In this document: in pieces, positions 18,256 through 31,015 of the stretch
Layout of the letters: every line of letters starts with the position of its first letter
How positions within the stretch are numbered: the stretch's first letter is position 1
Source of the DNA: Thalassotalea litorea
Lineage (GTDB): Bacteria; Pseudomonadota; Gammaproteobacteria; Enterobacterales; Alteromonadaceae
Direction of reading: 5' to 3'
Assembly: GCF_005843925.1 (NCBI RefSeq)
Contig: NZ_VCBC01000004.1
Span: forward strand, 62,001 to 126,000
Length of the DNA: 64,000 nucleotides
Made by a program: the position numbers and the translations under genes
Notes under the pieces: model-generated
Database searches by the model: none
Told to the model about the DNA's origin: nothing
The model's input: the letters and a program-made list of their open reading frames with translations, nothing else

Positions 18256-18675
18256 ATGAATATTGAGATGTCGTCTAATAAGCCCTATCTGATCAGGGCT
18301 TTTTTTGAATGGATAGTGGATAACGAATTAACGCCTTATATTGCCGTTGATGCGTATTTCCCTGACGTTCAAGTACCTGTTGCTTATGTTACCGAAGGAC
18401 AAATCGTTCTGAATATCGCACCTGTAAGTGTGGGCGGTTTCGCAATGGGTGAGGAAGTGATCGAGTTTAGTGCCAGATTTGGTGGTAAATTGGAGCACCT
18501 GGTGGTGCCCTTCGAAGCGGTTGCTGCTATCTATGCACGGGAAAATGGGGTAGGTACCTCTTTTGAAGTTAACTACCCTGAAGAGTTACCTGAGGAAGTA
18601 TCGATAGAGGTTGAGCAGGAAGAAGAACTCAAGCCTCCCAAAAAAGGCAAGCCAACGTTATCGATTGTTAAATAA
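18256..18675 (+). CDS. sspB: ClpXP protease specificity factor SspB
   Basis: Adaptor that brings ssrA-tagged and other substrates to ClpXP (139 residues). The dimerising substrate-binding domain spans about 1-110 (KPYLIRAFFEWIVDNELTPY, NIAPVSVGG, FSARFGG). After an acidic linker (EEVSIEVEQEEELKPP) comes the C-terminal ClpX-binding tail GKPTLSIVK, well conserved. A second ATG at 18268 is possible but would shorten the N-terminus relative to E. coli. It is co-transcribed with sspA and ends at a bidirectional terminator. Confidence 0.95.
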   Translation: MNIEMSSNKPYLIRAFFEWIVDNELTPYIAVDAYFPDVQVPVAYVTEGQIVLNIAPVSVGGFAMGEEVIEFSARFGGKLEHLVVPFEAVAAIYARENGVGTSFEVNYPEELPEEVSIEVEQEEELKPPKKGKPTLSIVK

Positions 18676-18690
18676 TCTCTAGAGTATTCC

Positions 18691-18727
18691 ACATAAAAAA
18701 ACGGGTTTGAAACCCGTTTTTTTATGT
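18691..18727. terminator. Bidirectional terminator between sspB and dolP
   Basis: An almost perfectly symmetric hairpin: 18-base arms (18691-18708 and 18710-18727) around one central base, so the true loop is about TTGAA. The CGGGTTT core is flanked by seven A and seven T and serves both convergent genes. Confidence 0.93.
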
Positions 18728-18745
18728 CCTGATGATTCCCTAAGG

Positions 18746-19312
18746 CTATTGATATTCAAACGCTCGATAGACTTTGGCAACACCATACACATTACGGACA
18801 ATATCTACCGCAATCTGACTTTCCTGCTGATCGACTAACCCCATTAAAAAGACTTCAGAGTCTTCAGTTACCACTTTAATTGCAGAAGAGTCGATACGTT
18901 CATCCATCAACAATTCGGTTTTTACTTTCGTCGTAAGCCAGGAATCTGCGCCCTTGCTGGTAATATTTAACATTTTGCCGACACGGATTTGATTATGCAG
19001 TTTGCGCACACCTGGGATATCACTGATTAAACGAATAACCTGATCTTTTAGTGCTTGCGTAGGTGCCTGACCGACAACGAGTAAATGACCATTGACGCTG
19101 GTGAATTTGACGTTTGTGGCTTCTTCAAGCAAAGGTTCGTTGCGAACCCGTCCGTAGGCCTTAACTTCAATCGCCTGATCATCAACTTGCGCGCCTAATG
19201 TGCGACGGTCATTATAAGACATTGCGCCGCCGGCGGCTGCGCCTACAAGAGCCACTGCACATCCTTGCAATGTGCCAACCATGGCTGTAATCAAAATAAG
19301 CTGCTTTAACAT
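18746..19312 (-). CDS. dolP: Outer-membrane lipoprotein DolP (YraP), two BON domains
   Basis: The 188-residue lipoprotein has a lipobox LQGC (cysteine at residue 18) and two BON domains (about 45-115 and 123-185). DolP supports outer-membrane integrity and BAM activity and gathers at division sites in E. coli. It is the last gene of the lpoA-yraN-diaA-dolP run, 70 bases after diaA. Its E. coli relative is sigma-E-controlled; no clear sigma-E promoter was seen in the 70-base gap. Confidence 0.9.
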   Translation of the reverse strand: MLKQLILITAMVGTLQGCAVALVGAAAGGAMSYNDRRTLGAQVDDQAIEVKAYGRVRNEPLLEEATNVKFTSVNGHLLVVGQAPTQALKDQVIRLISDIPGVRKLHNQIRVGKMLNITSKGADSWLTTKVKTELLMDERIDSSAIKVVTEDSEVFLMGLVDQQESQIAVDIVRNVYGVAKVYRAFEYQ

Positions 19313-19382
19313 AATATTCTTCTTGTTTGATTGTTGTTGGCGCTTTTAGATGACTAAAAGCAATGTTTATTGTTATTTTGGG

Positions 19383-20380
<998 letters not shown>

Positions 20381-22244
20381 ATTTACCCCAGGACAGGGAG
20401 CGGCTGATAATTCGGTCGCTATCCATTTGTAATGTACCGGTTTCGCCGTTATGACGTTGTGCTGGATTTTGCGCCATCAGCTGAACTTTATCGACCAGAT
20501 TCATGCTATCTATGCCCATGGCGTATAGACGCTGCATGACGCTGGTTGTGGTTGGCCATAACTGCTGTGCCTGCTCGGCTAATTGCTTATCTCTGGCTTC
20601 ATTTGGCAATAACCAGGGGATCTCAGTAAACGTTAAACCGTTAAGGTCGCGACTGGTATTTTTATCGCGGTTGATATTATGACTGCGAGAGCTGGCAAAT
20701 ATTGGGATCGCCTGTGCAAATGGGCTGATATTCACATCAACATAAGGTTTAAGCAGGCGGGCATCATCGGCGCTGGCAAAGATATAGATCATGTCGATAT
20801 CCCGGCGATTACGAGGTTCGGCTTTTAAATTCTCGTTCATGCGATTGCGCATTAAGAATATTCGCTCTTTGGATAAATTGACATCGAGCGCGCTTTTGAC
20901 GGCCAACTCCATTTCTTTACTGGTTTGGTAATAGATGACCTGAGGTTTGCTGCCGCTTTGTTGAAACCACTGGTTTTGAAATGTATCCGCAAGTCGTTTA
21001 CCTAAACTGGAATCCTGACTGAGGATCACGGGATGTTGGTAGCCTTTGTGATACAAAGTAAACGCCGATTGTTTAGCTTCATCTTCTGGGCGCATTGAAA
21101 ACACATAATGTTGTTCGCCTAACATTTGCTGTTCCGGCAAATTTAACAACAGTGTTGGCCAGGTGTGTGGCATTAATACTTGTTCGGTGGCGAGATAGGC
21201 ATCGACATTTTGCTTCAGCAATGGCCCGATAACGAAATCTGGTGGTGTGAGCATTAGCGACTGAGTGATATCAGTCATTGGGGTGCTATTGCTGTCAATA
21301 AAGGTTAACTGACGAGTATTATCATTTTTTTGATAAGCCGCCAGCAGTCCATGTTGAATCGACTCGCCGATACTCGCTTCGCGACCGGACAACGGGATAA
21401 TGACCGTAATATTTTCTATTTTAGTGTCAGCACCTTTGCCATTCATCTCATCAATAAGCCCTGCAACGTCGCTTTCCTGAGTTTGAACAGGCGTTGTTGA
21501 TTGTAAAATAAAGACAGGCTGGTATTTAGATTCTACTAGTGGCATTGCAGAGTGCGCGGTATGACGATTTTGCCAGCGCTGTAAGTTATCTTTTTGTGTC
21601 GATTCTGGGTTGGTGGCCGCTAAAATTTCTGACAGCTCAAGCCAGCCTGCTAACTCAGGAGGATTTTGCTTTTCCAGAAAATCTACCTGCCAAGGCATAA
21701 GCTGACCGACTAATTGCTCTAGCTTTTGCAATTCCTCGATATCATCGGAAGGATAGAGGTTGTATTGTTCCAGGTAAGCAATTATTGCTTGCGGTAGCTT
21801 GCCCTGTGCGAGTAATGCATCTGCCGTTAAGCGAAGTTTTCGCTTGGCGGTACTCGATGCTTTTATTTGCGACAGTAAAGAAAGACATAATGTTGGATCA
21901 TCGAGCATTAAACTTGCCTCTGCCATATTTAGCAAGTTGTAATTCGATTGGATTTGATTCAGCGGCAGGTTGCTCAGTTGCTGAGACAGAAACAGTGATT
22001 TTTCACTCTGCTCTTGTTTAAGTAGTTTTTGCCCGGCCTGAAGCAGGAGAATGATCGCGTCTTCGTTATCTTCAGTTTTAGCCTGAGCTAATAGATCTTC
22101 AACCGAAACGGGCTTTTCCTCAACGCTTTCTAATTGTTGCTGTGTATCATTCGCTTGTTTAGGCGCTTTTTTAGGTTCAGGCGTTGCACAACCATTAAGT
22201 ATTAATATGACAATACTAAAAAACAGCAGGGATTTAACGTTCAT

Positions 22245-22628
22245 AAAGTCTGATTTTCGCTTTAGCGTAAGGGGGCTAGGTTTTTTATTATCTTCTATGC
22301 CGATGCTTTGCGAATACTAACAGTCATTTCATGGTGAGTACGATAAAACGACATATTCCTAAAACATAGAGCAGATAATTGTTGTAATTAACATTATAAT
22401 AAACCGCCCACCGTCAATAGGGCAACCGATAGATGTTACAAGGTGTAATCAGATTACCAGGAAAGCTCAAAAACAGGCCTGTTAGTCAAAAAGATTTTTA
22501 ACGAAAATCAGACTCCGGAGTAATCTCGCGAATAAGACGCGATACCGTTACTCAGTGTTACCCAAATACACGAATCGATATTATTCATTTATGTAGCAAA
22601 TGCTAAACGTTAGATAAACAGGCAAATT
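22245..22628. other. Divergent promoter region of lpoA and rsmI
   Basis: A 384-base region without a convincing ORF. It holds a perfect TATAAT (22395-22400) and a cluster of short palindromes: GTAATC-A-GATTAC (22445-22457), AACAGGCCTGTT (22472-22483) and ACTCCGGAGT (22512-22521). No -35 with good spacing was found for the TATAAT. Confidence 0.4.
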
Positions 22629-23483
22629 ATGAATCAGCAAATTGTTCAGCCGGGCACTCTATATGTGGTTGCCACGCCAATAGGAAATCTCCTGGATATG
22701 ACTCAACGGGCAATTGCAGTCCTTAGTCAGGTTGATGTGATAGCATGCGAAGACACTCGTCACAGCGGGCGTTTGTTACAACATTTCAGTATTTCTAATC
22801 GAACGATTTCCTTACATGACCATAACGAGCGTCAGCGCCAGGAACAAATTAGTGAATGGTTGAAAGCCGGCAAGTCGGTCGCCTTAATCAGTGATGCGGG
22901 TACGCCGCTAATCTCTGATCCTGGTTTTCATTTAGTACGTCATTGTCGAAGCGAATCCTTAAATGTTGTACCAGTGCCCGGTGCCTGTGCTGCAATTGCG
23001 GCACTATCTGTAGCAGGATTGCCCACCGACAGGTTTACATTTGAGGGCTTTTTACCCTCGAAACAAGGTGCCAGAATGAGCACGCTTGAGTCATTAAAAG
23101 ATGAAACTCGCACTATGGTATTTTATGACGCGCCGCGCCGAATCGTGGATACCGTCGCGGATATCGTAAATACCCTTGGGACAGATCGCTATGTTGTGAT
23201 TGCCCGGGAGATCACCAAAACGTTTGAAACTATTTATGGCGATACTGCCTCAGAGTTATTACGCTGGTTGCAGACGGATGCGAATCAGGAAAAAGGTGAG
23301 CTGGTGTTAATGATTGAAGGAAAAAAAGCGTCTTCTGACGAAATTCCCCCATTAGCGCGCAAAACCTTGGCATTGCTTTTGAAAGAAATGAAACCTAAAA
23401 AAGCCTGTGCGGTGACCGCTGAGGTGTTTGGTTTGAAAAAGAATGATCTCTATGCACTGACCCTGGAAGACAAAAATAACTAG
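22629..23483 (+). CDS. rsmI: 16S rRNA (cytidine-1402-2'-O)-methyltransferase RsmI
   Basis: Methylates the ribose of C1402 in 16S rRNA using S-adenosylmethionine. The 284 residues carry the tetrapyrrole-methylase fold: LYVVATPIGNLLDMTQRA (about 10-27), CEDTRHS (about 39-45), LISDAGTPLISDPG (about 85-98), and VPGACAAIAALSVAGLPTDR (about 115-134). AREITKTFETIYG is also typical. E. coli RsmI is 286 residues. The gene lies just upstream of rnpB, as in Pseudomonas and Vibrio. Confidence 0.95.
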   Translation: MNQQIVQPGTLYVVATPIGNLLDMTQRAIAVLSQVDVIACEDTRHSGRLLQHFSISNRTISLHDHNERQRQEQISEWLKAGKSVALISDAGTPLISDPGFHLVRHCRSESLNVVPVPGACAAIAALSVAGLPTDRFTFEGFLPSKQGARMSTLESLKDETRTMVFYDAPRRIVDTVADIVNTLGTDRYVVIAREITKTFETIYGDTASELLRWLQTDANQEKGELVLMIEGKKASSDEIPPLARKTLALLLKEMKPKKACAVTAEVFGLKKNDLYALTLEDKNN

Positions 23484-23502
23484 CCCCTGATGCGGTTTAA
23501 AT

Positions 23503-23531
23503 TTGCCTTGCCAGTGGGCAATCGGTACAAT
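23503..23531 (+). promoter_or_regulatory. Promoter of rnpB
   Basis: TTGCCT (23503-23508), a 17-base spacer and TACAAT (23526-23531). The predicted start, 7-8 bases after the -10, coincides with the 5' end of RNase P RNA as judged from its P1 helix. Confidence 0.7.
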
Positions 23532-23538
23532 GCCGCCC

Positions 23539-23928
<390 letters not shown>

Positions 23929-23939
23929 ACATATACTAC

Positions 23940-23978
23940 AACCCCGACGTTAGCGATAACGGCGGGGTTTTCTTTTTT
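23940..23978 (+). terminator. Terminator of rnpB
   Basis: CCCCG-A-CGTTA (23942-23952) pairs with TAACG-G-CGGGG (23957-23967) around GCGA, with one A/G mismatch, followed by TTTTCTTTTTT. It ends about 10 bases before the stop codon of the convergent kinase gene. Confidence 0.88.
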
Positions 23979-23988
23979 GGGATTTACG

Positions 23989-26900
23989 TTATTCGATGTT
24001 TGGGATTCCGTTGTCGTTTTCGTCCGACTGTTGCTGAATATGCGCCTGCAAATCCACCAGTGCGGTTTCATAGTCATAGCGTTCGATTGAACGGGCTAAC
24101 TGTGTATATAAACTGGCCCCGAGAGCCGATTGTAACGTCTGTCGATTGGCACTGATAAAGTCAGAGGTGGCGGTATCGTAAGCACAAAGCATTATCTGTA
24201 ATTCTTCGATACATTTCCTTGCCGGTTTGAATTCTTGTGATGGTAACGCTTCGGTATCACTGTCACTTTCACTTACAAGCGCAGGAACTTTAACACTAAT
24301 TTCTTTGATGGCCATTTCCAGTGGCCTTGTCACTTGTTGCATTGCCGCAAAATTCAGGTTGCCGGTTCTTGCCTGTTGCTCGAGTACTTCGGCATTTTGT
24401 TGTACCTCAAGCGCGCCAATATTGCCAGCCAGCCCTTTGAGAGTGTGGGCCAGATAAATTGCTTCATCAATGTCATTGTTTTCGATTGCGGCGCGAAACT
24501 TGTCTTTAAACCCTTTTTGACTTTTACCAAAACCGAGCAGTAATTTTTGATAAAGCGGGCGATTGTTCATTGCACGCCTCAGTCCATCGTTGATATTGAT
24601 GGTGATCATTTTGTTGGGAATAATGTTTTCAATGGTGTTTTCGACGCTCGATGTTATGTGTTGTGGTTGCCGCTGCTCATCGGTATTGATCCAACTCGCC
24701 ATTATTTGAAACATGGTTTCGACGTTAATAGGTTTGGCAATGTGATCGTTCATCCCCGCTTGGATGGCTTTTTCTTTGTCACCGGCCATCGCATTGGCCG
24801 TCATCGCTAAGATAGGCAATGTCGTATACGCTTGTTGTTGGCGAATTTTTTTGGTGGCGGAATAGCCGTCCATCACCGGCATTTGGCAGTCCATCAATAT
24901 GCCGTCATAGCGATCCGGTTCAAGCATATCTAGCGCGATCAAGCCATTTTCGGCAATATCACATTCAATACCATTTTTGGTGAGCAATGCACTGATAAGT
25001 TGTTGGTTAACCTCGTTATCCTCCACCGCCAAAATTCTCGTACCACGCAGTTGCTTTATCGCGGCTTGCATTTTTAGTTTTGGTGTTGAAAACTTCAGAT
25101 CGCTCGTTTGTCGCTTACCACTGACCTGAACAATTGCTTGTTGCAGTTTATTGCGTGTTACCGGTTTGGTGAGAATATCATCCACTACCAAATCATTAAG
25201 CTGCAGGGTTAACTCCTCTCGGCCAAACGCCGTTACCATAAACACCAGAGGTGGATTTTTTAACTCCAATTCGGTTAAAACGATCCGCGCCAACGCTACG
25301 CCATCGAGTACCGGCATTTGCCAGTCCACGAGTAAAAGCTGGAATGGATCCTCTTGGTCATGCTGATTGATGAGGGCCAAGGCATCTTTGGCATTCGCGA
25401 CGAGCTTGTATCGATACCCCATGGATTGCAGTATCCGGGCGAATATATCTCTGGCATGGGCATTATCATCGACCACGAGAATATGCTGTATCTTGCCGAC
25501 TTTAGCGACTTGTTTCTTCGGGCAGTTGGTTTGTAATTTGAATTTAATTGAAAATGAAAAGGTGCTGCCTTTTCCGAGCTTGCTCTGTACAACAATTTCC
25601 CCACCCATCAGGTTAATTAACTTTTTAGAAATGGCTAAGCCCAGGCCCGTGCCTCCATGGACTCGCGTGGTAGAAGCATCTGCCTGGGTAAAAGGCTTAA
25701 ATAAGTCAGCTTGCTGCTCTTTGCTCATGCCGATACCGGTATCGGTAACCGCAAAATTTATTTCCACATCTGAGTTGGTCGTGCGCAGAGAAGAAACCTG
25801 CAGCAATACTTCACCTTCTTGAGTAAACTTCACGGCATTGTTGGTCAGGTTAATCAGCACTTGAGTCAACCGCAAGGAGTCGCCGATTAACGCCATCGGC
25901 AAATCATTTTGAATATCGAACAAAAGTTCGAGGTGTTTCTCTTCGGCTTTAATACCGACAAAATTCACCAGATCTTCAAGCACCTCGCTGAGATCAAAAT
26001 TACTCAATTCCACGTCTAGTTTACCGGCTTCGATTTTTGAGAAATCGAGAATGTCGTTAATGATGCCAAGCAAAGATTCTGCGGAACGATGGACTTTATC
26101 GATATAGCTCCGTTGCTGTTGGTTTAAATCAGAACTCAATGCTAAATGCGACATGCCAATAATGGCATTCATTGGGGTGCGAATTTCATGGGACATATTG
26201 GCGAGAAAGTTTGATTTGGCACGGTTCGCATTTTCGGCAATCTCTTTCGCCGATTCATAATTAAGCTCAAGCTTTTTCCGCTCATTAATATCAATATGAA
26301 CGCCTAAAATTCGGGTAGGTTCGTTATGATTGTCGGTTTCAATGACCCGACCCATGGTTAGGATCCATTTATAACTTCCGTCTTTGCAGCGCATTCTTAT
26401 TTCGTTACTGTGCTCAACAATTTTCTGCCCCATGTAGTCACTGGCCAGGTTCTTTAGCAATTGTTGGTCTTCTGGCAAAAACAGGCTCATCCAGGTTTCG
26501 TAGCCACCCTTGAGTTTTGACCACTTGCTGTCACTTTCAAGAATATCCAGTGGCTCATAACCTAACATTGTTGCCCAAACGGCGTTAATGAGCGCAGAGC
26601 CTTTCTGTGGGTATACCTCCCACAATCCAATTTTTGCCCCATGAGTCGCGCTATCAAGTCGCTCTTCACTTTCAATCAGTCGTTGCTGCTGGCGATTGCG
26701 TTCGGTTATATCCCGTAATATCCCGATAAATACTTTTTGATGATCCAATTCCGCTTCGCGCACCGCAATTTCCATTGGAAACACTTCTTTGTTTTTTCTC
26801 TGTGCAGTGAGTTGGCGCACGTGATTGACAACGTCAGACCCCCCCTTGCTTTTGTAGTGAGTTAAGAAAATATTGTGGGTATCCCCCATCGCATCGGGTT

Positions 26901-29112
26901 GTAGGATAGAGACTTCTTTATCTATCACTTCGTGGCGGCTATAACCAAAAATTGTTTCAGCCGAACGGCTGAAATTTTGAATAACGCCGTTGCGGTCAAT
27001 CACAACCACGCCATCGGCTACACTGTCGAGTATGGTCGCAAATCGGTTTTCACTTTCTTTTAGTTCTGCTTTTAAGCTTTCCTGGCTAGTAATATCGAGC
27101 AATGCGCCATCAAAATAAATGGTATCGCTGTAGTTGTCCCGGTCGCCATTTGCGCGCACCTGAATCACTCGCTCATTGCCGTGTTTGTCGTTGAGTTTGA
27201 ATGTGGTGAGTAGCGGATGCTGTTTGATAGCCGCATCCTTGAACTGCTTAATAATTCTTTTTCTGTCTTTGTCGATAATGAGTTCTGATAATAATAAATC
27301 AGGCGGTTCTTTTAGAAAGGTTTCTTTCGGGTAGCCGGTTAGGCCTTCTATTTTGTCACTCAGGAATTTTAAGTTTCCCCGTTCTTGCCAATGCCGACCG
27401 GATAACTCAAAGCGAAATACGGCCCCGGGTAAGTTACTGACGATTGAACGAATTTGCTGCTCATTTGATGCAACCTTACGTAATGCCTGAACTCGTCCAC
27501 TGATATCGAGCAACGACAGACGAATTTCATGGTTGGCTTTGGTGAAAGTTGCAGATGCTGAAACCTCTTTTTCCCGCCCCTGACGATCAATTATGGTCAG
27601 GTTAATGTCTTTTTGTGGACTTTTTTGGGCATTGATTAATAGCGCCTGGCCCTCCTGATTTTCTTTACCACCCGGCATTAATTGCCAAAAATCTAAAGAG
27701 TCGAATGCTTCTCGCGCATAGCCGGTTAATTCAGCAAATACGTGATTGTGTTTGTCGAAATGGCCACTGGGATCTATGGTGGCATAAGCAACCGGCGAAT
27801 GCTCATAGATATCAAACAATCGTCGTTCCCGATCGGTAAGATCCCGAGTCCTCTCTTCGACTCTTTGCTCCAACAACGAATTTGCTTCATTCAGTCGGGT
27901 ATTCATGGTGCGCACGATGCGCAGTGAAAAGTTGCCTAGAAGAGTGAACAAGATAAGGATGCTAAGCAACACTGCGGTGACGGTGTTACGCAGTGCCAGA
28001 TGTCCAGCCTGAATTTCTTCGTAATCGATTTCCGAAATAATGCCTAGATTTAACTCTTCATTCCAGTTCCAAGCGCCAATAACCTGTTTGCCACGATAGT
28101 CTCGGTAGCCATCAACGGAGTAACCCGCAACTTTGTTTAATGCCTGCTGAGCACTGAATGTAGGAATAAGCTCATCACGTATGGCGTTAAACGGTTTATC
28201 CTCGGTTAGCTCGCGTTTCGGATCTAATACCTTAACGTTTAGAATGCTGGCCTGACCTTGTTGCAATAAATTTAAATTGGCGAGTTTTTTTTCAAATCGG
28301 GAAGAAGAAATTAATACGGCGCGATTATCAATTAAATAGGTTTCTCCGGAAGATCCGAGATAGCCAATTTGGGTGATACCAACGAGCTCTTTAAAAGGAT
28401 CCAGACGCAGCGCCAACGCCGCAATAATTTCCCCTTTGTCATTGAAAATCGGTGTTGCCACAAACATGGTGGTGTTGTGGGAACCGGCTCCCCGTTGCAG
28501 TTTATGTAAGGGAACATCAGAAATCATTGGCGGAATTAAAATGGTCTGCCCTTGAAACACCCGATTAAGGTACTCGGGTCGTTGCTTGTAAATGATATTT
28601 TCCTGACCGAGGTTTTCATTGCGCATCGAGCCAAAATTGATGTAGCCCTTGGAAATAATAAAAAATCCTAAAGAACCGTAATAATCATTGGGCAAATTTC
28701 GATAAAATTCGCGAATGGTTTTTAAAGGAACACTGCCTTCCAGGTAATTTTTTTCAATGCTGAGCAGTCGCTCTGTCTGGTCAATGACTGCAGGATTATC
28801 CGCCATATAGCGAAGTAGTGTCTTGCGCCCTTCATACCAGTTTTCCAGAGCGGTCTCGGTGGTTTCTACCATCGCTCTCAAGGCTTTGCCGACTTGCTCA
28901 TTGGTCTGCATTTTGATTCGCTGCAAGCCGAAAATGATGATCACGGCAATAATGACAACAAATATCACCAAAGCGCCAAGCACAAGACGCCTGGATTGCG
29001 AGTCTTCCAGAATTGGTTTTTTCAGCTGCTTTACATGGTTTCTCAGGCTATTGATCACCAAAGCCAGAATAGCAATGAGCAGAACAATGATAGCAATCAG
29101 GGATTCGGTCAA
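23989..29112 (-). CDS. Hybrid sensor histidine kinase with Cache, four PAS, two receiver domains and HPt
   Basis: A 1707-residue inner-membrane phosphorelay protein. Order: membrane segments at about 5-22 and 44-62; a periplasmic Cache-type sensor domain (about 65-375); a membrane segment (about 380-400); a coiled coil; four PAS domains (about 430-545, 560-690, 690-810, 815-945); HisKA with phospho-acceptor His975 ([10 protein letters not shown]); HATPase (about 1077-1190, with DTGIGM and [10 protein letters not shown]); receiver 1 with Asp1263 (LLVDWQMP); receiver 2 with Asp1408 (ILMDCQMP); and an HPt domain with His1556 (AHTLKGLAG). All relay residues are intact. The start is TTG at 29112; a stop codon lies just upstream in frame and no ATG follows until residue 68. 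No response regulator is next to it, so its target and signal are unknown. Confidence 0.9.
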   Translation of the reverse strand: MTESLIAIIVLLIAILALVINSLRNHVKQLKKPILEDSQSRRLVLGALVIFVVIIAVIIIFGLQRIKMQTNEQVGKALRAMVETTETALENWYEGRKTLLRYMADNPAVIDQTERLLSIEKNYLEGSVPLKTIREFYRNLPNDYYGSLGFFIISKGYINFGSMRNENLGQENIIYKQRPEYLNRVFQGQTILIPPMISDVPLHKLQRGAGSHNTTMFVATPIFNDKGEIIAALALRLDPFKELVGITQIGYLGSSGETYLIDNRAVLISSSRFEKKLANLNLLQQGQASILNVKVLDPKRELTEDKPFNAIRDELIPTFSAQQALNKVAGYSVDGYRDYRGKQVIGAWNWNEELNLGIISEIDYEEIQAGHLALRNTVTAVLLSILILFTLLGNFSLRIVRTMNTRLNEANSLLEQRVEERTRDLTDRERRLFDIYEHSPVAYATIDPSGHFDKHNHVFAELTGYAREAFDSLDFWQLMPGGKENQEGQALLINAQKSPQKDINLTIIDRQGREKEVSASATFTKANHEIRLSLLDISGRVQALRKVASNEQQIRSIVSNLPGAVFRFELSGRHWQERGNLKFLSDKIEGLTGYPKETFLKEPPDLLLSELIIDKDRKRIIKQFKDAAIKQHPLLTTFKLNDKHGNERVIQVRANGDRDNYSDTIYFDGALLDITSQESLKAELKESENRFATILDSVADGVVVIDRNGVIQNFSRSAETIFGYSRHEVIDKEVSILQPDAMGDTHNIFLTHYKSKGGSDVVNHVRQLTAQRKNKEVFPMEIAVREAELDHQKVFIGILRDITERNRQQQRLIESEERLDSATHGAKIGLWEVYPQKGSALINAVWATMLGYEPLDILESDSKWSKLKGGYETWMSLFLPEDQQLLKNLASDYMGQKIVEHSNEIRMRCKDGSYKWILTMGRVIETDNHNEPTRILGVHIDINERKKLELNYESAKEIAENANRAKSNFLANMSHEIRTPMNAIIGMSHLALSSDLNQQQRSYIDKVHRSAESLLGIINDILDFSKIEAGKLDVELSNFDLSEVLEDLVNFVGIKAEEKHLELLFDIQNDLPMALIGDSLRLTQVLINLTNNAVKFTQEGEVLLQVSSLRTTNSDVEINFAVTDTGIGMSKEQQADLFKPFTQADASTTRVHGGTGLGLAISKKLINLMGGEIVVQSKLGKGSTFSFSIKFKLQTNCPKKQVAKVGKIQHILVVDDNAHARDIFARILQSMGYRYKLVANAKDALALINQHDQEDPFQLLLVDWQMPVLDGVALARIVLTELELKNPPLVFMVTAFGREELTLQLNDLVVDDILTKPVTRNKLQQAIVQVSGKRQTSDLKFSTPKLKMQAAIKQLRGTRILAVEDNEVNQQLISALLTKNGIECDIAENGLIALDMLEPDRYDGILMDCQMPVMDGYSATKKIRQQQAYTTLPILAMTANAMAGDKEKAIQAGMNDHIAKPINVETMFQIMASWINTDEQRQPQHITSSVENTIENIIPNKMITININDGLRRAMNNRPLYQKLLLGFGKSQKGFKDKFRAAIENNDIDEAIYLAHTLKGLAGNIGALEVQQNAEVLEQQARTGNLNFAAMQQVTRPLEMAIKEISVKVPALVSESDSDTEALPSQEFKPARKCIEELQIMLCAYDTATSDFISANRQTLQSALGASLYTQLARSIERYDYETALVDLQAHIQQQSDENDNGIPNIE

Positions 29113-29220
29113 AATGATTCGTTATGTAGCCGCTAATGTTATTAATAATAGCAGTTCGAGATAGACATGATTGGGGGCAGGGCATTTAGCATCATATTGT
29201 TTTATATCGGCTAAACAAAA

Positions 29221-29245
29221 TAAAAAACCCGGTGTGAACCGGGCT
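29221..29245 (-). terminator. Terminator of tkt-pgi
   Basis: On the minus strand CCCGGT (29238-29243) pairs with ACCGGG (29228-29233) around TCAC, followed by TTTTTTATTTTG. It lies about 110 bases after the pgi stop. Confidence 0.85.
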
Positions 29246-29355
29246 TAGTAAGCTTGCCATAAAGCAGGAGGATTACATCGAAGTATTGTTCGTAGATACC
29301 TATGATGTCATTGGGTAAACGTTTTTCAACCTCGGCGCGTTATTATCATGACCGC

Positions 29356-30996
29356 CTACTTGTTATCGTTATAATAACTTACCAAAGAGGCCGTTGAACA
29401 ATCGTGATGTTCACTGACTTGATTGGCGGCAATCTCGTGATGGATCTGATTTGCCAGACCTTTACCAAGTTCCACGCCCCATTGGTCAAAAGAGCAGATA
29501 TCCAGCAGGATCCCTTGGGTAAAGATTTTGTGCTCATAAAGCGCAATTAACATACCCATGGTTTTCGGCTCTAATCGATCCATTAAAATCGTATTGGTGG
29601 GACGATTGCCCTCATGAACCTTATGAGGAGCAACGCTATCGATATAAGCCTGATTATGACCTTTGCTGGCCAGATCCGCTCTGATCTCTTCTTCACTAAC
29701 GCCAGCCATCATGGCTTCAGATTGGGCAAAGAAGTTTGCCATCAGAATATCGTGATGACCTGCAACATTCGCAACACTTGTCACTGAGCCAATAAAATCC
29801 GCAGGGACTATATTATTGCTTTGATGCAGATACTGATAAAATGCGTGCTGGCCATTAATACCGATTTCACCCCAGATTGTTGGAACCGTAGGGTAGGGAA
29901 CTTTCTCGCCTGACATATTGACATGTTTACCATTACTTTCCATTTCTGCTTGTTGCAAATAGGCCGTCAAACGGTGCAATGGTTGGTCATAAGGCAATAT
30001 GGCCTGAGATTGTGCGCCTAAAAACGTACAATTCCACAGGCTAAGCAGTGCCATTATTACCGGCATGTTTTGTTCCAATGGCGTGTTTTCAAAATGATTG
30101 TCAACAATGTGAGCGCCGTCAAGCAACTCAATAAACTGCTCAAAACCCAGATACAGCGCGATTGGTAACCCGATTGCTGACCACAGTGAAAAACGACCAC
30201 CAACCCAGTCCCACATATCGAAGATATTATCTTCACTGATACCAAATTCGGTGACTTTGTCGGTGTTGGTAGAAACCGCGACAAAATGTTTAGCGATTGC
30301 TGACTTATCGGTTGCACTGGCCAGTAACCAGTTGACTGCTGTGTTGGCATTGGTCATGGTTTCTGAAGTGGTAAAGGTCTTACTTGAAACCACAAATAAA
30401 ACCGTTTCCGGATTTAACGGTGCCAACACATCGGCAACCTGGTTGCCGTCCACATTCGACACATAATGCACATTTAATGTGCCATCACCATAGCTTTTTA
30501 ATGCTTCGGTCGTCATTTGCGGACCCAGGTTAGAACCACCAACACCGATACTTACGATATCAGTAATGGCTTTACCCGTATATCCTAACCATTTGCCACT
30601 ACGCACGGTTTCGGTAAAGGCCTGCATTTTGTTCAGCTCATTTTTGACCTGAGCACGAACATCGACACCATCAAGGAGCAATGGCTCTGCACTGCGATTA
30701 CGCAGAGCAACGTGCAATACCGATCGATCTTCAGTGATATTTATCCGTTCTCCGCGGAACATTTTGTCGCGCCAGGCCTCCAGCTCACATTCGCGAGCGA
30801 GCTGAAATAATGCCTGCATGGTGGTTTCATCCACCAGATTTTTTGAATAATCAAATAGCATGGAAGGCAAGGACAAAGAGAATTTTTGGAATCGCTCTTT
30901 ATCGTTGGCGAATAAATCTTTCATATGCTGAGACTTCATCGTCTCAGCGTGTTGTTCAACTGCTTGCCATCCTGAAAGTTGAGTTCTAAGTGCCAT
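29356..30996 (-). CDS. pgi: Glucose-6-phosphate isomerase
   Basis: Interconverts glucose 6-phosphate and fructose 6-phosphate in the cytoplasm. The 546 residues match the family (E. coli 549). Signatures include SIGVGGSNLGPQM near 152-164, VSSKTFTTSETMTNA near 204-218, and VGGRFSLWSAIG near 266-277. The C-terminal GVELGKGLANQI holds the catalytic lysine region. The start lies 19 bases after tkt, so the two form an operon. That places an exit of the pentose-phosphate pathway directly beside the xylose genes. Confidence 0.97.
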   Translation of the reverse strand: MALRTQLSGWQAVEQHAETMKSQHMKDLFANDKERFQKFSLSLPSMLFDYSKNLVDETTMQALFQLARECELEAWRDKMFRGERINITEDRSVLHVALRNRSAEPLLLDGVDVRAQVKNELNKMQAFTETVRSGKWLGYTGKAITDIVSIGVGGSNLGPQMTTEALKSYGDGTLNVHYVSNVDGNQVADVLAPLNPETVLFVVSSKTFTTSETMTNANTAVNWLLASATDKSAIAKHFVAVSTNTDKVTEFGISEDNIFDMWDWVGGRFSLWSAIGLPIALYLGFEQFIELLDGAHIVDNHFENTPLEQNMPVIMALLSLWNCTFLGAQSQAILPYDQPLHRLTAYLQQAEMESNGKHVNMSGEKVPYPTVPTIWGEIGINGQHAFYQYLHQSNNIVPADFIGSVTSVANVAGHHDILMANFFAQSEAMMAGVSEEEIRADLASKGHNQAYIDSVAPHKVHEGNRPTNTILMDRLEPKTMGMLIALYEHKIFTQGILLDICSFDQWGVELGKGLANQIHHEIAANQVSEHHDCSTASLVSYYNDNK

Positions 30997-31015
30997 TCGC
31001 TGTGCTCCTCGTCCC

